64,000 nt of DNA from Aquatica leii (taxonomy: Eukaryota > Arthropoda > Insecta > Coleoptera > Lampyridae). The position numbers and the translations under genes are program-made. The stretch spans positions 187,907,027-187,971,026 of the forward strand of contig CM069432.1 in NCBI GenBank assembly GCA_035610365.1, in the 5' to 3' direction. The notes beneath the pieces are model-generated. The model searched no databases. It had not been told where the DNA came from and saw only the letters and a program-made list of their open reading frames with translations. Of this stretch, positions 34,290-47,488 are shown piece after piece (position 1 is the first letter of the stretch; the number at the start of each line of letters is the position of its first letter).

Positions 34290-35034
34290 GTAGTTGTAAT
34301 TTTTGCAATAATTTGTAGAATAAACCTTTTTTAGTCGTTTAGTAAGTAACTCAATCGATTGTTCACGTATTTATAACTTTTTAAAAAAGTTTTTATTTTT
34401 ACATATGCAAAACTGTACACTTGAACTTTTAAAAATATCAGGTAAATACAAGTGTTACCTACCTCTGTTATAACTATTTTTTGGTGCATATTTAATCTTA
34501 AACCTTTAACAATAGAAACTTTCTAATCTACTTGAATGTTTACAAATTTCTTGGAAAATGTTATCAGAAAGGAATTTTGAACATCTTTTGAATTTGCTCA
34601 CTAAATGATTTATGTTTGCAACTAGCTTATTGACTTAGTCTACAAGTGGTTTATTGACTTATGACAGGACTGTCGGAATTTTTACTTTGTAAACATTTAA
34701 CTAAACGATTTCTTTATAATTGTTATGTTCTTGTTACGCTGCGTTAGCAGAATGAATACGCTTGTTTTTAATGAAAATGTTATTTTATTTGCCACGTTAC
34801 ACTTCGTTGGTCGGATCGTAACTGACCACGTAGTTCATGTTGTCTCGTACATGCGACCTATTCTTTTGCGTTATAACTACTTATACATAACATTATCCCT
34901 TCAATTATTATTTTTTCTTTTTTATTTTTAGATTTGATATCTCAAATTGAATTACTAAGCCATTAAAAAATATAATTTAAACATTTGACACGATAGGTAC
35001 ATATACATATTAACATCTAAAATGAAATTGTTAC
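34290..35034. other. Stretch left of the gypsy element, nothing assigned
   Basis: AT-rich. By position it may include remains of the older element into which the gypsy copy inserted, but I cannot show this from the sequence. Confidence 0.25.
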
Positions 35035-35038
35035 ATAT

Positions 35039-36080
35039 TGTACTGTTTTTGTATGAAATTTTTGAATCATTGAATACTGCCATTGATATAATGCCCAATA
35101 TGCCGACTAGCTCATTTAATTTATAAATTATTTGAATGAATTAAAAAGAACATTTACTCCTTCAGGTATCTACTATAAATAAGTAACTGTGGGTAGTGTT
35201 TACTGTCACAACAAATAAAGCGAACTTCGAATGGAAATAAGCAACATTTATTAACAAACTGTTCCCTTAAATTAATCTAACAACTACCAATCAATATACC
35301 TTAAAATTGTTACAATCAAAGTTTTCTTTTATCACACAAAAATCATAAAACAGAAATGAAACAAATTAAATTAAAAAAAATATTGCAATTAAAGTTTTTC
35401 CGTATACCGTATTAATAAGTTAAATGAATATGATACCATTTTGATTACATAAAAACAATCATGTTTTATTTCGTATAAAATTCTCCTGTGTATCGTAATT
35501 GTACCACTTTTCTTAATTGTTTTTTTTGTTTATATTTAGCATCAAGTTTTCCTTTTATATTTTTAACTGTAGTTAACACTTTATTTAAACATCAAATATA
35601 ACCAACCTTTTGCTCTCCTGGTCTAACAAATCTAGGAACAATGATTTTGTTCAAAGGAATTCTAATCTTCGGTATGCCATGGCTTTCTTAATCACTTTCT
35701 TTTCTGCCGCATTTTCTCCTGGCATCACAGACACTTTCTTCATTTAACAGTTTTATTTATTCAGTTACTACCGAGTGACATTTAAATTTTAAGTTATTTT
35801 CTTATTTTCACACTACTTTAACTTATTCACATTTTTATAAAAAAAATCCAAAACCACGTGTCTCTTTCACCCTGTCACCCTTCACAACCCGTAAATCTCC
35901 TTCCCCTTTCTCTTTTTTTCTACCCCTTGTTGCCAAGTCTTAATATTGGTTAACATTTTAACATATTTTTTTTTTTTTATATAATTGCTGCTTATTTTTC
36001 ATTCTTAATTCTAGTATCTTACCAATTATATATCAGCTAAAACTTATACTATTTATCTCTAATACCCTTATTACACTACA
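35039..36080 (-). repeat. 3' LTR of the gypsy element
   Basis: Partner of the LTR at 41473-42515; ATAT immediately outside. A purine-rich tract (AGAGGGGATA on the minus strand) lies just inside at about 36083-36095 and fits the polypurine tract. Confidence 0.93.
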
Positions 36081-36263
36081 TAAATATCCCCTCTGATTTT
36101 TGAAAAGAAAAGAACCTTTTTTCTTTGAATAAAATCAGTTAAACTAAAACACTTATGTAACGTTTGTAACCCTATATGTGAATGTCAGTTTTATTATCCT
36201 TGTTTTCAATGTTACTTATTCATACATTTTATTTACATCCTCTCTCAGTCATCATTGTTACTT

Positions 36264-39200
36264 TCAACTTTCATTATTTAAATATTTACTAATTAAGTTT
36301 ACATGAAATCTTCCTCTATAATCTCCATTCAATTTTTCTAAATCATATGTGGTATAATTTATGTTTCTTCTAATTACAAATGGTCCTTCATTCGGAAATA
36401 ATAACTTTGCACACTGATTAAGATTTCTTCGACCGACTCTCAGTCTTCTTATCGTCACTAATTCTCCTATTTCAAATATTACCCGTTTCTTAATTTTTTT
36501 ATTTGCCTTTTCCTCATATTTATTTAAATACCTATGTAATTTATCTTTAGCTTGCTGTAATTCTAATTCATAGTTCTTGTCATTTATATTTATCTTCCAT
36601 GGCCTAGGCGGTACAATCCCTTTAAACAAGTAAATTGGCGTTTTACCAGTGATTACATTAGGTGTGCAATTTATGTAGTCTTCAACTATTTCCAAATGTT
36701 CATACCATCTTCTGTGATCATTCATTACTAATATTCTTAAGTATTTTGTTACTTCCTGTATCATTCTCTCTGTAGGGTTTCCTTGCAGATGTCTTACCGA
36801 ACTAAAATTCAACTTAATATCCCTACTCTCAAAGAACTCCTTAAATCTGTTGTTAACAAAGTATGACGCATTGTCTGCAAGAACTCTTTTTGGTATCGTC
36901 TCCTGTCCAATAAACTGTAGCATACATGTTATTGATGTGTCCGTGTTACACTTTTTTGTCGGAAACAATCTCACAAACTTAGAAAAAACATCCATTACTA
37001 CCAGAATATTCTGGTGTCCATCATTTGACGCAATTAAATTTCCCAAAAAGTCAATTGTCACCAAATCTAATGGTTCCTCAACTTTGATACTTTTAATAAC
37101 GTTTTGGTTCGTATGGTTTTTATACTTCGCTAACGCACATGTATGACATCCATTTATTACATTTTTAACAATTTTTCTATCATTTTTGCAGTAAAAATTT
37201 TCTCTAAAAATGATCCAAGTCTTTTGTATTCCCACATGTCCATATCTTAAATGCAATTCTATCGTTATATCTTTTGTCAACTTTTCATTTATTACATATA
37301 GTTCATTGTCTTCAATCTTTTTAATTATAAATCCATCTTTCAAATTGTATCCCCTCATCTCACCTAATTCTTCTAGATCGTCTCTTAAAATTCTTAATTC
37401 ATCTTCACCTTGTGCTTGTAATATTTTATTTACTGAATATAAACCATCATCATTCTCTAACCTGTTCATCGCTATCATGTACTTGCTTTCTTGGTTGTCA
37501 TAATTCTTTCTGCTCAAACTATCTGCCACGACATTCTTCTTCCCGTTTATATGAACTATATCAAAGTTATACTCTTGCAATAGAAGTGCCCATCTATATA
37601 TTCTATTATTATTTAGATTTGATCTTCGAATATACGTAATAGCCATGTTATCGGTTCTTATTACGAATCGTCTTCCCAACAAATAAAATCTCAGTTTTGT
37701 GACTGAATGTACTACAGCTAGCATTTCCTTTTCGGCTGTGCTGTAGCGCAACTCTGCTCCTTTTAATGTCCGTGAAACAAAATAAATGGGTCTGTCAACT
37801 CCTTCTATCTCTTGTGAGAGTACTCCGGCGATTGCTTGATCGGAAGCATCTGTCGTTAAAATGAAGGTTTTTTCAAAATGAGGATGTATTAGTTTTAACC
37901 TGGTATAGAAAACACTTTTTAAATCTTGAAAGGCAATTTCATCTTCCTCTTTCCATTTCCATTTTGTTCCTTTTCTTAATAAACCTAATAATTGTATAGT
38001 CTTTTTGGAATAATCAGGTACGAACTTTTTATAATAATTTAGAATTCCAAGAAATCCACGTAGCATCCTTAAATTTTTTGGCCTAGCATAGTTCTTTATA
38101 ACTTCTAATCTATCTAAATCTACTGACAATCCTTCATGATTTACAGTGTAGCCCAAAAATATTACCTCTTTCTTGTAAAACTCACATTTTTTTATATTCA
38201 GCTTCATGCCATTCTCTGCTAAGGTATTTATAACCATTTCAATGTGCTCTTTATGTTCTGTTTCACTTTGACTGTATATGAGTATGTCATCAATGTAATG
38301 TATCACTGAATCTTCATATTTTCCTAAAATTTGTTGCATCACCCTTACTAAAGCGGAAGTGGATGTCGACAAGCCAAACGGTACAACACAAAATACGAAT
38401 ACGTTGCCATCAACCATAAAACCGGTATATTTTCTGGATTTTTTACATAACGGTACCAACCAAAATGAATTTTTTAAATCTAGTTTACTAAATATTTTAC
38501 CTCTGCCAAGCTTTGCTAACAAATTATCTACATTTTCCGGACTCTCATACTGCGGTATTGTGATTTCATTTAATTTCCGTGCATCTAAACACATGCGAAT
38601 GTTACCATCTTTCTTTACTACAATTACCAATGGGTTAATATACTCTGTCGTTGCTCTCTCAATAATACCTTTTTCTTCCATCTTTTTTAATTCCGCCCAT
38701 ACTTTTTCTTTGTGCGCTTGCGGGATTGCATAAGATCTTCCTTTAAATTGCGTATGTTCTTTTAATGTTAATTTATGTTCATATCCTCTTATTATGATGC
38801 TTTGTTCATCATTGAAAATGCTAGGAAATTCTTTTAATAAAGATTCAATCTCTTCCCTTCTGTCATCTGGACAGTTTAATTCAATTATCTCTTTTTCTTC
38901 TTCATTATTAATCATAATATTAGCGTTTAATATACCATTGTAATCTTCATCATTTTCCTTCCAGCTATACTCTTCATCATTTATCTTAATAATTTTATCT
39001 TCCATGTCCAATTTAACTTTGAACTTTTCTAAAGCATCAACTCCTAATAAACAGTCCATACGCATTTTATCCATTATTATTAAACTCTGACTATTCTCGA
39101 TGTTACCCAACTTCATGTTTCCCATTATGATATTATTAACGATCTTGATTCTTTTATTGTTCGCAGTGACTAGATTTATATTTTCATTGGCATAATATAA

Positions 39201-39441
39201 TTTTTAATTTTTCCATGTTTTCATTCACAACTTCACCATTTATGAGAGATATTTCTGATCCTGTATCTAACAAAGCTTTTAATTTTATTTCTTCAAATAC
39301 TATTTCAATTGTTGGTAGCGTTACTGTCCTATGATCAATATTCGTTGCGTCCGTTTCTATAAAATTATTTGGGTGAACATAGTTGATTAATTTATCTGGC
39401 TTGTCGCATTGTAAAAATCCTGTCTCCTTGCATCGGAACAA
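36264..39441 (-). CDS. protease-RT-RNase H-integrase (pol) region of the gypsy element
   Basis: An aspartic protease motif (LLDTGSEISLI) leads. A 953-residue frame (36264..39125) follows, with RT (YIDDILIY active site, MCLDARKLNE), RNase H (TTDASDQAIAGVLS) and integrase (HHCC-type RYGHVG...CHTCALAKYK, then the DDE core with TIDFLGNL and LADNASYF), plus a C-terminal VRIGRRNL-like chromatin/DNA-binding tail region. The domain order defines Ty3/gypsy (Metaviridae); the lineage within it is uncertain. Confidence 0.9.
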
Positions 39442-41238
39442 CTTGCTCCTTCATCACAATCTTGAATTTGATCGTTTTTATTCTCTACCTCGCTAACATT
39501 AACGTTGTTTACGAATTGCCGTCTTCCGTTGGGAGACCCCTTCTGATTTCCTTTTTTCTCACGATACTCACTACTCATGTCTCTTTCGATATTATTGTTT
39601 TCATAGGTACGATCATATCTATACTCTTTTCGTTCTTGTCTTTCCTCGTTCTGACGTTGACATCCATTGTTATTGCTATCATTGGTCCTACTTCCGTTCT
39701 TCTCATTATAGTATTGCCTTCGTGGCCCATGATTGGTTCCATAATCATGATACTGTCTATGTAAATTATTGTATCCTTGATCTCTATGATTGTAATTCTG
39801 GTATCCTGTTCTTTCCCTATTTTCCTCTTTGTACCTGTAGTTGTTTTGTCGCCCAAATTGCTGTTGATTTCCTTGATAACGATAATCTTTAAAGCCATTC
39901 TGCCGTTCATGGTGGTGATTATTTGGTGAGTATATACCTTCATTGACCGTCCCAAATTTGTATTCTATGTTTCGATACCTGTTTGCATTTTCAAATTTCA
40001 ATACTGGATCTAGTCTTTTTAATAATTGTATAAATTCGGTAGTATTTTCAATTTTTTCAATTGCCACTTGTATCCTAATCAAATCTTCAAAATGTCTGGC
40101 TATATAATAAACCAATTCTTTCTCTTTATAACCTGGACTAATTTGCTGAGCTTCGCTAATCAATTTCGTCGCATATTTTTCTCTTGATCCTTCATAGCCT
40201 TTGTATCGCCCTGTGTTGATTTTTTCTCTCACCTTATACTGCTCGGCTTCACCCCAATATTTGTCCAAAAACATGTTCTTAAATTCATCGAAACTATCGA
40301 AATTATCTTCAATGCCCTGATACCATATGATGGCGTCGTCCTTCATGGTCATTCTGATTATCGTTTTTAAGGCGTCCAGATTTGTAATTGGTTTCACATT
40401 TCTTTCTAGGTTCTTCATAAAAACATTTGGATTAATTTTCCCATCTTCACTAAACTCCAATCCACCATTCCAAATTATTTGATTTTCCAATCTCCAATCA
40501 CTTTGTTTTAAATTCATTCCAACATTATGTCTTTCTTCTATTATACTAATTATTTCTTCCTTATTGTTGTCAATTCTCACATTTATTTCTTGTCTTTCTT
40601 GATCAATTTTTTTGTTAATTCTGTTTATATTATCTGCATTTTCTTTAATTTTTTGATCGGCAGCATCTTTTTCACGTTCAATTCTTATTAATTCTTGTTT
40701 AAATTCCGTCTGTGTATGATTTGCATTTGCTTCTACTGTTTTGTTCAAATTTTGTTCAATTTCTTGTTTCATCTCTTGTTGCTGTGTTTCTATCCTCTCG
40801 ATGTCCTTTTTCAATTCTTGCTTCATCTCCTGTTGTTGTTTTCAACTTTTTTATCATTTCTTCATTAATAGTCAATGCCTCTCTAATTTCTTTCCTAATA
40901 CTCACTAATTCTTCTTTATATTGTTCATCCCTTTTTATTGCTTCATCTTTATCTTCTTGTCTTACTTTCATCCATTCCTTTCTGTTCTGTTCGTCTCTTT
41001 TTATTGCTTCATCCTTGTTATCTTGTAGTACCTTTAATATCATCAACATCCCAGCATTGAATTGATTTGCATTATCTTTTTCCATGTTTATTTCGGTTGT
41101 TTCTTCCATTTCATCGCTTATGATTTTAATTTTATTTATTTCTGTTTCATTTGTCTTGTTACTAATATCTTCAGTTTCATGTTGCTCCATGTTGCCTTTC
41201 TTACCACTTCTCGTGTTCATATTAAATATTAAAAACAA
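39387..41238 (-). CDS. gag region of the gypsy element
   Basis: Lysine/glutamate-rich, coiled-coil-like N-terminal part, then a capsid-like part (DNFDSFDEFKNMFLDKYWGE is typical of gypsy gag) and a long asparagine/arginine/tyrosine-rich basic tail that could bind RNA. No classical CCHC knuckle is evident. It is carried in more than one frame. It supplies the structural protein of the element's particles. Confidence 0.8.
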
Positions 41239-41439
41239 ATCTTACCTATTATTATCATCTGTAAGTAATGTAAATAAAATTCGAATAAAGCATGTATAGT
41301 AAATGTAATAACCTAATCATATACACTATTTTTTTTGTGGTTACAAACGTTAAGTCTGTTTTTAATCTCAATTTTTAATTTATACAAAATTTTCTTTTCC
41401 ATTCATAAATCAATACGAAGAGTTTGCCAATTTATCTTT

Positions 41440-41463
41440 CGAGCCCCACGTTGCAAGGCGCCA
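41440..41463 (-). promoter_or_regulatory. Primer-binding site, complementary to tRNA-Lys with differences
   Basis: Minus-strand TGGCGCC, TTG, CAACGTGGGGCTCG resembles the complement of the insect tRNA-Lys 3' end (TGGCGCCCAACGTGGGGCTC) apart from a small difference after GCGCC. It lies about 10 bp inside the 5' LTR, farther than usual. Confidence 0.6.
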
Positions 41464-41472
41464 AATTATTTA

Positions 41473-42515
41473 TGTACTGTTTTTGTATGAAATTTTTGAA
41501 TCATTGAATACTGCCATTGATATAATGCCCAATATGCCGACTAGCTCATTTAATTTATAAATTATTTGAATGAATTAAAAAGAACATTTACTCCTTCAGG
41601 TATCTACTATAAATAAGTAACTGTGGGTAGTGTTTACTGTCACAACAAATAAAGCGAACTTCGAATGGAAATAAGCAACATTTATTAACAAACTGTTCCC
41701 TTAAATTAATCTAACAACTACCAATCAATATACCTTAAAATTGTTACAATCAAAGTTTTCTTTTATCACACAAAAATCATAAAACAGAAATGAAACAAAT
41801 TAAATTAAAAAAATATTGCAATTAAAGTTTTTCCGTATACCGTATTAATAAGTTAAATGAATATGATACCATTTTGATTACATAAAAACAATCATGTTTT
41901 ATTTCGTATAAAATTCTCCTGTGTATCGTAATTGTACCACTTTTCTTAATTGTTTTTTTTTGTTTATATTTAGCATCAAGTTTTCCTTTTATATTTTTAA
42001 CTGTAGTTAACACTTTATTTAAACATCAAATATAACCAACCTTTTGCTCTCCTGGTCTAACAAATCTAGGAACAATGATTTTGTTCAAAGGAATTCTAAT
42101 CTTCGGTATGCCATGGCTTTCTTAATCACTTTCTTTTCTGCCGCATTTTCTCCTGGCATCACAGACACTTTCTTCATTTAACAGTTTTATTTATTCAGTT
42201 ACTACCGAGTGACATTTAAATTTTAAGTTATTTTCTTATTTTCACACTAATTTAACTTATTCACATTTTTATAAAAAAAATCCAAAACCACGTGTCTCTT
42301 TCACCCTGTCACCCTTCACAACCCGTAAATCTCCTTCCCCTTTCTCTTTTTTTCTACCCCTTGTTGCCAAGTCTTAATATTGGTTAACATTTTAACATAT
42401 TTTTTTTTTTTTTATATAATTGCTGCTTATTTTTCATTCTTAATTCTAGTATCTTACCAATTATATATCAGCTAAAACTTATACTATTTATCTCTAATAC
42501 CCTTATTACACTACA
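41473..42515 (-). repeat. 5' LTR of the gypsy element
   Basis: Matches 35039-36080 apart from a homopolymer-length difference and very few substitutions; TG...CA ends. Confidence 0.93.
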
Positions 42516-44460
42516 ATATATTCCTGAAGATATAGTTTGGACGTTTGACTTCCCTTCTTGATCGTGTTCTTGTTTGGTTACTTAGAAGAGTGGGTGCATT
42601 TTCTTCAGTTACGGTGACCAATTTTGATTGTGGAAAATACGTCTTTGATTCAGTTCCATTCGAAGGTATTGATTTCCGATCACTATCTAAAACATACTGA
42701 TTTGTAGTGTTAGGAATGGTGTTGGGTAAGAGTGGAATAGTAGGAAAATTGTCAGCTTGGGAGGATGTTGATGGTTGTGGCTCTAAATCTACCGCAATTC
42801 TTTTATTTAATGTCCTATCTATTTTGACTGTGTCTTCTTCGTTTATGTCATCCTGTTGTTTTTCCATCTCGATGTTCGAAGTTGCTTTACTTCTAATTTG
42901 GTTTGAATGCCTTTTCCATATTTAGTTGAAATCAAGTTTACAATAATAGCTTGCTTTTCCCTTTTGTCGTATTATTTTGGCATTAACCCATGATATCTTA
43001 TTTGAGTTTCGATAGTCGCGCACAATTACATTATCGCCTACTTGGAAGTTACGAATTTTTGTTGTTACGGGTTCCAGCCTTGATGTTTTTGAATTTCTGT
43101 TTAATAAATTCAACCTTATCTTTAGTTTTCTGTTAAACATTGCTTCTGCTGGTGACGTCTTGGTTGTGCAGTGCGGAGTATTACGATATGTCAACAAAAA
43201 TCTGAGTAATAGTGTTGAAGTCATTAGGTTTTTGTTCCTTGGATCTGCTATTGCTGAGTTTAATTTATTCTTGAATGTTTTTACAGCGTTCTCAGCTAAT
43301 CCGTTGCTTTGCGGGTTGTAAGGAGCGGTGAGTACGTGTTTAATTCCATTACTGAAAAAGAAGTGTTCCATTTCTTCTGAAACAAACGATAGTCCGTTAT
43401 CAGTTACGACTGTTTCTGGTAAACCAAATCTCGCAAAACAATCTCTCAATTTGTCAATGGTTTCTCCTGAAACGATTCGTTGCATTGGATAAATTTCTGG
43501 CTACTTTGTACAACTATCTACGATGACTAGATATTGTTTGTTGTTGTGCTGGCAGAAATCCATATGTAGTAATTGAAATGGTAGTCGACTTTCAGGCCAT
43601 CAAACATAACATTTCTTAGGATCTGGTCGGACTTTTAAACAGTTGTTGCAAGATTTACAGATGACCTCTATGTCTTTGTCCATTCCTGGATACCACAGAT
43701 ACGACCGTGCTAATGCCTTGGTTCTAACTATTCCTTCATGAGAGGTATGTAACTCTTGTAATACTGTTTTTGTAAAGTTCTTGGGATTACTATGCGATGC
43801 CCATAAAATAAACAGTCTTGTTTTACGTCCAATTCATATTGCATGTCATAAAAAGATTTCGTGTCAGTGCATATCTTTAAAGGCCATCCATTCTTCAGGT
43901 AGTTTAGTATTTTTACGAGTGATGTGTCCTTTTTAGTTTCCATTCTGATTCTTTCAATATCTATTGGAACTTCAACATTAGCGAAATATATATAGTTGTG
44001 CTCTGGTTCATCTATGTCTTCCTGACTAGTTAATGGCAGCATGGCAGCCTAGAAAAACAGTCGGCTACTACGTTATCTTTTCCTTTGACATGCATTATAT
44101 CAAAATTAAAATTTGATAAGTATAATGCAAACCGTTTAATTCTGTTTGCGTATAACTGATTAATTTCTTTCTTTCTTCTTAATAGCGTAACTAATGACTT
44201 TTGGTCCGTTTATTTGAGTACGAATTTGTGTCCATACAAGTATTCCTGGATTTTTTTTGTTCCGAAGTAACAGACCAAGCTCTCCTTGTGTACAGTGGGA
44301 TAATTCTGCTCTGCTTTTGTATAAGTTCTTGAAACGCACGAGATTACTCCTTCACTACTATCAGGCATTTTATGTGATAACATTGCTGCTATGCCCTTTT
44401 CAAAGGCGTCACACGTTTTCGTTGAATTTTCGTATTCGCAAGAAAAGTTTTATTTGTTAG
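42516..44460 (-). mobile_element. Older Ty3/gypsy fragment (RNase H to integrase end), host of the younger insertion
   Basis: Minus-strand frames show an RNase H portion (SRTYTKAEQNYPTVHKESL region near 44250-44330), an integrase linker near 43728-44042, an integrase core (ETVVTDNGLSFVSEEM, PYNPQSNGLAENAVKTFKNK) at 42922-43485 and a proline/serine-rich tail ending near 42516 where the younger element begins. The sequence resembles the K02A2.6-like gypsy lineage. The RT, gag and LTRs are not visible, and the fragment is broken in several places. Confidence 0.85.
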
Positions 44461-45033
44461 TCTTTCATTTTGCATGTAAACAAAACATTTTTTAAAAACA
44501 AAAACTTATTTTTAAACGATTGTTCTCTAGTTTAGTCTGATACAAAAAACACATTTTTTAATAAAGTAAGTAGATATCTAAATGTAGTTTTCTTTATTGA
44601 CAGGCCACCATCACCGATTTGAACTGTCCATTTTGGGAAAAATTGCGAGCGAGTAAGTGATCACATAGGATCTTTTTTATTTTGTCTATAATACTTTCAG
44701 ATGCTCTTAGGAGGCGTTTTGATTGGCCACGGTCCCTCTCAAAAAAAATTTCGCCTGCGGCGCTTTTTAGCTCGCTTGGTGTCTAACACAATACTCCCCT
44801 CCCTTTATAAATTATGTATTTACATGCTTGCCACTGGCCCCCAAGTTTTCTAAAACATTCCTACGCCTTTGACTTTGAGCGTTTAAAAACAGCTACAATT
44901 TATGTAGCAAAAATAGTTCAGTGAACTAGAAACAAAGTTTTGAGATGCAATAAAATATGTTTTATAAAGACCTAGTAAATAGTTACTTAATAGTCATAAT
45001 GATATGTATTTCTCTTTTAGGTAATTGCAATTA
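44461..45033. other. Intergenic stretch, nothing assigned
   Basis: Includes a relatively G+C-rich segment at about 44600-44800 (with CTGCGGCGC) but no recognisable gene or repeat pair. Confidence 0.3.
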
Positions 45034-45307
45034 GGGTAGACTGGGGACAGTTGATTTGTCAGAAGACATGATACAGTTGGAAATACGCATCCTGGAGGTA
45101 AGAAAAATGCGTACGAACCAATGAGTGCATTCAGGTAGACTCAGCAACTGGCAGCGGCTGAGTGATTTGCTATTTGAACTACTAAGCGGTCACCATTTTA
45201 TTCAGCGTAATTTTTTTCAATGTACGATTAAAATTTTTTCAAGGCGATTAACACGATTAAATTGTTTCTTAAAAAAAACTCCATACTTGAAATACAAGTT
45301 TTATTTA

Positions 45308-45565
45308 TTAATTTATTGATAATGCAGTGGCGGCTCGGGGTGGTTCACATTGGGGGTGCATAATTTCAAAATTAAAAAGTATACCTAATACATTTTTCTT
45401 ATAAATATCCAATTTGAATTTTCTTATAACGTCTTTACCTTTAACAGATTGTTTATTTTCTAAACATAATTGAGGCATCGGCCGTTTAAGATTTTTTACT
45501 GCAATTTTTTCATCATACGTTAATCGCGAAAACGCATTATCCACTAAACTAGCGACAGAATTCAT
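45308..45565 (-). pseudogene. Transposase fragment in the hAT derivative
   Basis: Reads MNSVASLVDNAFSRLTYDEK and KNLKRPMPQLCLENKQSVKG, similar to part of hAT/ZMYM-type transposases (the NAFSRLTYDEK...LGRPMP block). The last residues are translated terminal repeat and flank. It is a fragment only, far below the usual 600 or more residues. Confidence 0.6.
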
Positions 45566-45941
45566 TGTATTTGCCTTCCGAGTAGCGTGAGCAAACTAAA
45601 TACTTGCTCAATCGCTATGTATATTGCAGCATTGAAAACGAGCAAAATAGAAGTATCCCCACCTCCAATGTAATTTTAAACGCTGTATTGAGCAACTGTC
45701 AGGTTTTGCTCCTCGATTCACTTCACTCTTCAGTAGACTGCAGTAGACCATCGCACGTTGTTACTGTTGTTAGCGCGGTCCGCAAACCATGAATACGTAA
45801 TAATTAAACCAAAGTAATAAATACTTTAGTGTATTTATTCTTTGATTAAACACTTCCACAGTTAGCCGTCGCTTTGTTTGTTTTGTTTAAAATTCCAGGG
45901 GGTGCAATTGCTCACTTGCTCTCATTAAAAAGCCGCCACTG
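45325..45941 (-). mobile_element. hAT-type deletion derivative, 617 bp, with 8-bp duplication
   Basis: Ends CAGTGGCGGCT and AGCCGCCACTG are flanked by identical TGATAATG (45317-45324 and 45942-45949). It lies inside the pogo-like element, so it is younger than that. It keeps a piece of hAT coding sequence on the minus strand. Confidence 0.88.
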
Positions 45942-46315
45942 TGATAATGCAATTTGACCATTAGTTTGATTAGTACATGAGTGATCGCCGTATGTTGTGA
46001 ATCATCTCCAAATTTATAGATTTTATGCGGGATTTGGAAACAAATTTAAGGTAAAGAAATTTACAATAAATTTTGGCTAAAATACTTGATTAACAGTTGG
46101 CACATATAGCTATGTTTTGATATTAAAATTTTACAATAATTATCATTATTACTAAATAAATTAATAGTTCATGATCAGCATAACATTGTGCGACACATGA
46201 TACATTTCTATTCAGAGACACTTGATACGTATCAGCTCTCCCTAAACATCTGTTAATAAACTTGTAGGTACCTACCTATCTATTTTAAATTTCTTTTATA
46301 GATTTATTTGGAGAA

Positions 46316-47488
46316 ATGCCTTTTAATTATTTAAAAAAGACCAATCGGACACCAATTCCAGAAGACGTTATGAGAAAGGCTGTGCAGGAAGTTGTAAATT
46401 TTTAACGGCAAGATTAGAACGACTGCCGTTAAATATGGAATAGATAAGATGACTTTAAAGAGGTACGCAGCAAAATACAGGCAGCATGGCTTACAAGCTT
46501 CGTTTGTTCCAAATTTTAGACAATCACAAATATTTACTAATTTGGAAGAGCAAAATTTAGCTCAGTATTTTATAACTGCAGCGAATATGAACTACGGTAT
46601 GGCACCAAAAGAATGTAGAAGGCTTGCCTATCTCTACGCAATGGAAAATGAGAAAGACGTTTCTCAACCTTGGAAAACTAATGAGGAAGCATCTTATGTC
46701 TGGTTTAAAGGATTTATGCAAACGAATAACAACTTATCTATAAGACGCCCTGAACCAACAAGTCTAAATAGAGCAACAGCTTTTAATAGACTGTGTATCG
46801 TTATTTTTTGATCTGTTACGAGAAGTACTAGAACGCGAAAAATTTGAACCCAGATCTATATATAATTGTGACGAAACAGGGGTTCAAACAGCACACAAAC
46901 CAAGAAGTATTGTATCCAAGAAAGGCCAAAAGCAAGTTTCGAAAGCTGCATCTGCAGAACGTGGTCAAACAGTAACGATCCGTTGTGCTGTGATTTCCAT
47001 TGGAATATTCATTCCTCCGTTTTTTGTATTCTCTCGTGTCAAAGAGCAAAACTATATGACTGTAGGAGCTCCAGTAGGATCAGTTGCGGTCACTCATCCT
47101 AGTGGGTGGACGAGCGTTGAAAATTTTATTGTGTTCTTGGAGCATTTTGTGAAATTTGTTAGATGCACAAAAGAAAATAAAGTCTTACTTCTCTTGGACA
47201 ATCATAGTAGCCACATCTCTCTACAAGGATTAAGGTTCTGCAAAGACAACAGAATAGTTTTATTAACCATCCCGCCACATGTTACAACCGCTAGACATAT
47301 CTACTTATCGACCATTTAAATCATATTTCAATGCGGCATGTGACAATTTCTTGGTAAATTACCCAGGTGAAACGATAACGCTCAAAAATATAGCGGAACT
47401 TGTAGGCACAGCATTTGATCGTGCATTCACTTCCAATAATATAAAAAGTGGGTTTTTAAAAGCGGGGATACAGCCATTTAATCCTTAA
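46316..47488 (+). pseudogene. Broken pogo/Tigger-type (DDE_1) transposase
   Basis: The ATG at 46316 follows a TTTCTTTTATAG acceptor-like site and begins MPFNYLKKTNRTPIPEDVMR with a psq-type helix-turn-helix. RYAAKYRQHG, a CENP-B-type second DNA-binding region (NLAQYFITAANMNYGMAPKE) and YNCDETGVQT (first Asp) follow. Then come LLLLDNHSSH (second Asp) and LQPLDISTYRPFK (third Asp). All three catalytic residues remain. Frame changes occur near 46400, 46800 and 47285, so it is not translatable as one protein. It ends FLKAGIQPFNP. Confidence 0.88.

Larger units (their letters stand above)
35039..42515 (-). mobile_element. Ty3/gypsy LTR retrotransposon, 7.5 kb, nearly whole and young
   Basis: Two near-identical LTRs (about 1042 and 1043 bp) begin TGTACTG and end ACTACA and are flanked by a 4-bp ATAT duplication. 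Reading on the minus strand gives a primer-binding site, a gag region, a protease segment, and then RT, RNase H and integrase in gypsy order. No envelope gene is seen. Near-identity of the LTRs points to a recent insertion. The element looks almost whole, with perhaps two or three breaks or frame changes, some of which may be normal for the family. It lies inside an older gypsy fragment on its right. Confidence 0.93.

Noticed and set aside
36850-39764. Plus-strand frames of 70-126 codons opposite the gypsy gag-pol
   Set aside because: Shadows of the real minus-strand genes; no motifs.
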